Below, piece by piece: positions 21,221 through 24,035 of a stretch of DNA of 24,035 bases; position 1 is the first letter of the stretch, and each line of letters begins with the position of its first letter. This stretch comes from a virus: positions 1 to 24,035 of IMG/VR virus record IMGVR_UViG_3300044641_006456; one strand, given 5' to 3'. A program made the translations under genes and the position numbers. The notes under the pieces are model-generated. The model was not told the origin of the DNA, ran no database searches, and saw only the letters and a program-made list of their open reading frames with translations.

Positions 21221-21468
21221 GGGTCCAGTCCGAGGAGTTGGCGGAGGTCCTCGACGCTGAGGCCCGAGGCGGCCAGTTTTTGTTCAGGGGTGAGCTCCGG
21301 TGGAGGAGTGGGCTCGGGTGCAGGCTCGGGGGTGTTGCCCTCGGCGAGCCAAGCGAGAAACTCGGGGTGATCGGGCGTGACGGATTCTTGGCGACCATCT
21401 GAAAGTCTTCGCCAGTAAGCGATAGATCCATCAGAATGGAGGATCGTTTTCCAATCTAAAGTGGTCAT
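21217..21468 (-). CDS. Tail-fibre partner protein, 83 aa, paralogue 2
   Basis: This 83-aa protein shares its Pro/Glu hinge and C-terminal half (PELTPEQKLAASGLSVEDLRQLLG) with the 19875-20132 gene, while the first half differs (KTILHSDGSIAYWRRLSDGRQ). It follows the 21471-22694 fibre gene by 2 bases, with the ribosome-binding site GGAGC embedded in the fibre codons, and overlaps the next fibre gene by 4 bases. This is the same layout as paralogue 1. Confidence 0.75.
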   Translation of the reverse strand: MTTLDWKTILHSDGSIAYWRRLSDGRQESVTPDHPEFLAWLAEGNTPEPAPEPTPPPELTPEQKLAASGLSVEDLRQLLGLDP

Positions 21469-21470
21469 GA

Positions 21471-22694
21471 TTAAAGCTCCGCAGAGACCAGAAAGTTTGC
21501 TGAGGCAGAATTGTAGAACCGCGCTACAAATACTGAAGAAGCTGTAGTGCTAATGCTGCCAAAGGCAATAAATGTTGTTGTGTCTGTATTGGTATCCGAT
21601 CCTAATGATGTAGTGAAAGAAGTGTCGACATAACCTCCGGTTATGATCTCAATCCCATTTGGAGCAGTTGTGACCAGAGATCTTGCTTGGGATCTCATTG
21701 GTACTGGGTGCTCGAAGATAATGTACGCCTCTGTAGCCGAGACGGCAAATCCCAGTGGAAATCTCGGGTAAACATGGCCTCCGGAGGCTCCAACTATTGC
21801 TCCAAATCTGAAGCAATATCTCTGACACAAACTCAACTCATGACCATAGCTTCTTCGCTCAAACGGGGTGGCGACGGTGCCGGCTTCAAGTTGGACGCCG
21901 GTGATGTAGAAGGTGGCGTTCAACGTGTTAAGCAGCGCGGTGCTTCCGGTTGCGCTAAAGCTTGATTGAGCGGCCCAAGAGTTGGCCGTTGAGGAATAAG
22001 TGGTGCCAACACCGAGGCTCCAGTTAATTATCATTCCCTGTGTGTTATCTTTGGCCCAGGTGCCTGTAGTGTCTCCAGGAATTGTGATCGTCTTTTTCTC
22101 CCAGGTATTGGCGACTGCTATTGAGTATGTGAAAGCATAGGCCCTGTTTTCGCTAGCATTTTGTACGGCTCCGCCGAATGTTCCTGTAACGCTAGAACGG
22201 ACCCAAAACGACAAGGTTACCGTTTGTGCGTCGGCTGAACCCCAGCCCAGGTCTGCAACGTTAAAGCCCTCAATAACCTGCCGAATCATATTATACTGAG
22301 TAGCACCTATAGTTGCGTCAGCTGTAGTCACAGTGATCAGAAGTGAGTTTGTAAAGCCTGCGGGCGCAACAGAACTACGCTGACCAGAAATAACACCATC
22401 GCACACACTTGAAACAGGAAATCGATCAACAGGCCATAGCGTGTTATTCGAAATTGAGACCGCCGCCCCAGCGTTTCTCTGATCGATCCGCATGTCGCCA
22501 TTGATAACGCGGTTGCGGTAGGGGCTGAGCAGGCTCGAGGGGTCGCACCAGGACAGGTTGCCGCTGCCGTCGGTCTGCATCAGGTAGCCGCTGGTGCCGT
22601 TGTCACCGGGCAGGCGCAGGGTGTTGTTGCCGCCGATGGCGGGGGCATCGAGCTCGGTGTAACCGCTGGTGCTGGAGTTGAGGCGGATGGTCAT
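21471..22694 (-). CDS. Tail fibre protein, 407 aa, paralogue 2
   Basis: The N-terminus (TIRLNSSTSGYTELDAPAIGG and LRLPGDNGTSGYLMQTDGSG) is a common fibre-shaft opening. The centre has NRVINGDMRIDQRNAGAAV, FWVRSSVTGTFGG and TGVQLEAGTVATPFERRSYGHELSLCQRY, matching paralogue 1. The C-terminal region after about residue 290 differs and ends LVSAEL. The first ~200 bp of the gene are G+C-rich and the rest is clearly A+T-richer. The ATG at 22694 has GGAGG upstream and follows a 17-codon reading frame that overlaps it. Confidence 0.9.
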   Translation of the reverse strand: MTIRLNSSTSGYTELDAPAIGGNNTLRLPGDNGTSGYLMQTDGSGNLSWCDPSSLLSPYRNRVINGDMRIDQRNAGAAVSISNNTLWPVDRFPVSSVCDGVISGQRSSVAPAGFTNSLLITVTTADATIGATQYNMIRQVIEGFNVADLGWGSADAQTVTLSFWVRSSVTGTFGGAVQNASENRAYAFTYSIAVANTWEKKTITIPGDTTGTWAKDNTQGMIINWSLGVGTTYSSTANSWAAQSSFSATGSTALLNTLNATFYITGVQLEAGTVATPFERRSYGHELSLCQRYCFRFGAIVGASGGHVYPRFPLGFAVSATEAYIIFEHPVPMRSQARSLVTTAPNGIEIITGGYVDTSFTTSLGSDTNTDTTTFIAFGSISTTASSVFVARFYNSASANFLVSAEL

Positions 22695-22761
22695 GGGGTT
22701 GCCTCCAGGGCGGCGGGATAGTTCTGAGAAATGATGTAGGTCATAGAATTAGTGACTAGGA

Positions 22762-23016
22762 CTACCCAGGCTGATTCAGTGATGCTTGATAAGCCGCATA
22801 GGCTGCGATTACATCCGGGGTCCACAGCGCAGTTGCCACAGCTTGCAGTTCGGCGCAGTCTTGGCTCACGTCTTCTCCTGGGGTGCGACAGTGGCGGTGA
22901 TAAGTACGACCGACTTCAACACCATCTTTCTCCACAATGCTTGCTTCACGGCACTGGATGATGGAGAACGGGGGGATGATTTCAAGTTTGTGCTCTTTAC
23001 GTTCGGTAAATGCCAT
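22762..23016 (-). CDS. Small tail-fibre-associated protein, 84 aa
   Basis: This 84-aa protein (FTERKEHKLEIIPPFSIIQCREASIVEKDGVEVGRTYHRHC, then LWTPDVIAAYAAYQ) matches a small family that I recall from marine phages, encoded next to tail fibres. Its role is unknown, possibly a fibre or tip cofactor. The ATG at 23016 has a GGAGG site that lies in the dyad GAATCC-GGA-GGATTC (23022-23036). It follows the third fibre gene by 61 bases. Confidence 0.75.
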   Translation of the reverse strand: MAFTERKEHKLEIIPPFSIIQCREASIVEKDGVEVGRTYHRHCRTPGEDVSQDCAELQAVATALWTPDVIAAYAAYQASLNQPG

Positions 23017-23021
23017 TAGGG

Positions 23022-23036
23022 GAATCCTCCGGATTC
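23022..23036 (-). promoter_or_regulatory. Dyad over the ribosome-binding site of the 84-aa gene
   Basis: GAATCC (23022-23027) and GGATTC (23031-23036) flank TCC. On the - strand the GGAGG ribosome-binding site lies within this small hairpin and could be partly hidden, tuning translation. The same AATCC-N3-GGATT symmetry occurs at 6971-6985. Confidence 0.3.
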
Positions 23037-23077
23037 GACAGGTTTAGGGTTTAGTTTTGAGCCATTGCGGGCTAGAA

Positions 23078-24035
23078 CTATGTGAAATACACCAGACTGT
23101 GATAAAAACCAACAGTGTTGGTAAAATCAGAGTCTCTTAGCGACGTATCAGCGTTGCTGTCGTTTACTTTTCTGTAATTAATAGAAGTGCCACCAGCGGC
23201 TAACGCATGGACAATTACTCCAGATGCCGTAAGAAAATGTGCATTTACTGCTGCTGTTGCGTGCAGGAATGAACCGACACCACTGATGGTGAAAGGCAGT
23301 CCACTGACCGCAACGTCGCCAGTTGAGCTTCCTTTATTGCTTAATCTAAAGCCAAGCTGAGCATATACCAATCGTCCTATTCTGGTGTAATAACCAACGG
23401 GCGCTGTAGTATACGAAATGCCAACACTTCCTCCTCCAAAGCTAAGCACCGGTGTCCAAGTACCTTCTTCGTAATCATCCAGCTCGTTAGCTGTTGCCGT
23501 GTCACCGTTAAATGTGATGCCCGCCCCAGCAAGACGCATCTGGCCGGTGGAAGTAATCCTCATCCTCTCCGTCGGGCTGCTCGCTCCGTCGGCGGTAGTG
23601 GAGAACACTAATCTCGTCGGGAGATCATTAACTCCAGGCGTGCCATCAACGGTTGCCTCTATTGCTGCACCGGCAAGCATTTTGGCGCCATCGCTGCCCT
23701 GGAAACCCAAGTAACCGAGTTGATCGCCAGACTGGACAATCGTCTGACCGCCAACGGCGCCACTTCTTTGTTTGGCAAGCAATACAACCCCACCACTGCC
23801 ACTAGCAGTTGAAGAAGTTACTGACAATTCTCTGCCAGCGTTTCCGATGCCTTCTACTTGCAGTGCTGGTGTGTCAGTACCTCCAAAAAAGTCACGCGCA
23901 GTAGACGTGCCAACTAAAAGGCGACCCGAGGTGTCGATACGGGCGCTTTCTAAAAGTGTTGCAGTATTGCCAGCAGTCCCACTTGAGGCTCTTAACCACA
24001 CGTGATTACCATCTGCAGCAATATACACACTAGAT
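23078..24035 (-). CDS. Tail fibre protein, C-terminal part, cut by the window edge
   Basis: The reading frame is open to the right edge, so the 5' end is missing. The visible protein (about 318 residues) carries ARIDTSGRLLVGTS, a module common to phage fibres, then SPTERMRITSTGQMRLAGAGITFNGDTATANELDDYEEGTWTP and a jelly-roll-like C-terminus with GYYTRIGRLVYAQLGF. That C-terminal module is typical of receptor-binding fibres of marine phages. It heads the third fibre-plus-small-partner cassette. Confidence 0.88.
   Translation of the reverse strand, partial: SSVYIAADGNHVWLRASSGTAGNTATLLESARIDTSGRLLVGTSTARDFFGGTDTPALQVEGIGNAGRELSVTSSTASGSGGVVLLAKQRSGAVGGQTIVQSGDQLGYLGFQGSDGAKMLAGAAIEATVDGTPGVNDLPTRLVFSTTADGASSPTERMRITSTGQMRLAGAGITFNGDTATANELDDYEEGTWTPVLSFGGGSVGISYTTAPVGYYTRIGRLVYAQLGFRLSNKGSSTGDVAVSGLPFTISGVGSFLHATAAVNAHFLTASGVIVHALAAGGTSINYRKVNDSNADTSLRDSDFTNTVGFYHSLVYFT

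Noticed and set aside
20135-24035. Diversity-generating retroelement acting on the fibre genes
   Set aside because: No reverse transcriptase and no template/variable repeat pair with adenine-specific changes was seen in this window.

Overview
The window looks like part of a temperate tailed-phage genome with high G+C content, most likely infecting a marine or freshwater picocyanobacterium (Synechococcus/Cyanobium type). Phage origin is clear from thyX, dNMP kinase, a PD-(D/E)XK exonuclease, an ssDNA-binding protein, a primase-helicase, a PolA-type polymerase, a tyrosine integrase, a two-domain endolysin and several tail-fibre genes. The cyanobacterial host is an inference from the general look of the small proteins and from a tRNA-Pro(GGG) 3' fragment at the attachment site. 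Phage genes lie on both sides of that site, so the sequence is an unintegrated (free or circularised) phage form and not an integrated prophage end.

Layout. (1) 18-6873 is a leftward early/replication block: regulator at 6873, RHH-type small proteins, SSB, HTH protein, exonuclease, dNMP kinase, thyX, then a phage-type protein with a RAMP-like glycine-rich C-terminus and two unknown genes. Three copies of a structured, non-coding RNA-like element (384-510, 513-624, 1830-1957) sit between these genes. (2) 6874-7121 is a divergent control region with dyads and a leftward terminator. (3) 7122-13544 is the rightward replication block: Prim-Pol/zinc-finger/RecA-like primase-helicase, KilA-N protein, PolA polymerase and two small genes, with one opposing small gene at 10856-11083. 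A set of inverted iteron-like repeats inside the 3' end of the primase-helicase gene (9554-9729) is a candidate replication origin. (4) 13534-15161 is the lysogeny module: candidate excisionase, integrase, a terminator, the tRNA-Pro core and paired arm-type repeats on both sides. (5) 15186-16477 is a rightward lysin plus a 48-aa gene. (6) 16471-24035 is a leftward late block of tail-fibre pieces, candidate holin/spanin-like membrane proteins, a small basic protein, and three tail-fibre-plus-small-partner cassettes; the last fibre gene runs off the window.

How it fits together. ThyX and the kinase supply dTTP. Primase-helicase, SSB, exonuclease and PolA copy the genome. The regulator and dyads at 6.9-7.1 kb probably set the lysis-lysogeny decision. 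Integrase and the candidate excisionase act on the tRNA-Pro attP. The late block supplies adsorption and lysis. The most unusual signals are the triplicated hairpin elements with an invariant 8-nt loop and changing stems, the iteron set inside the helicase gene, and the architecture of attP.
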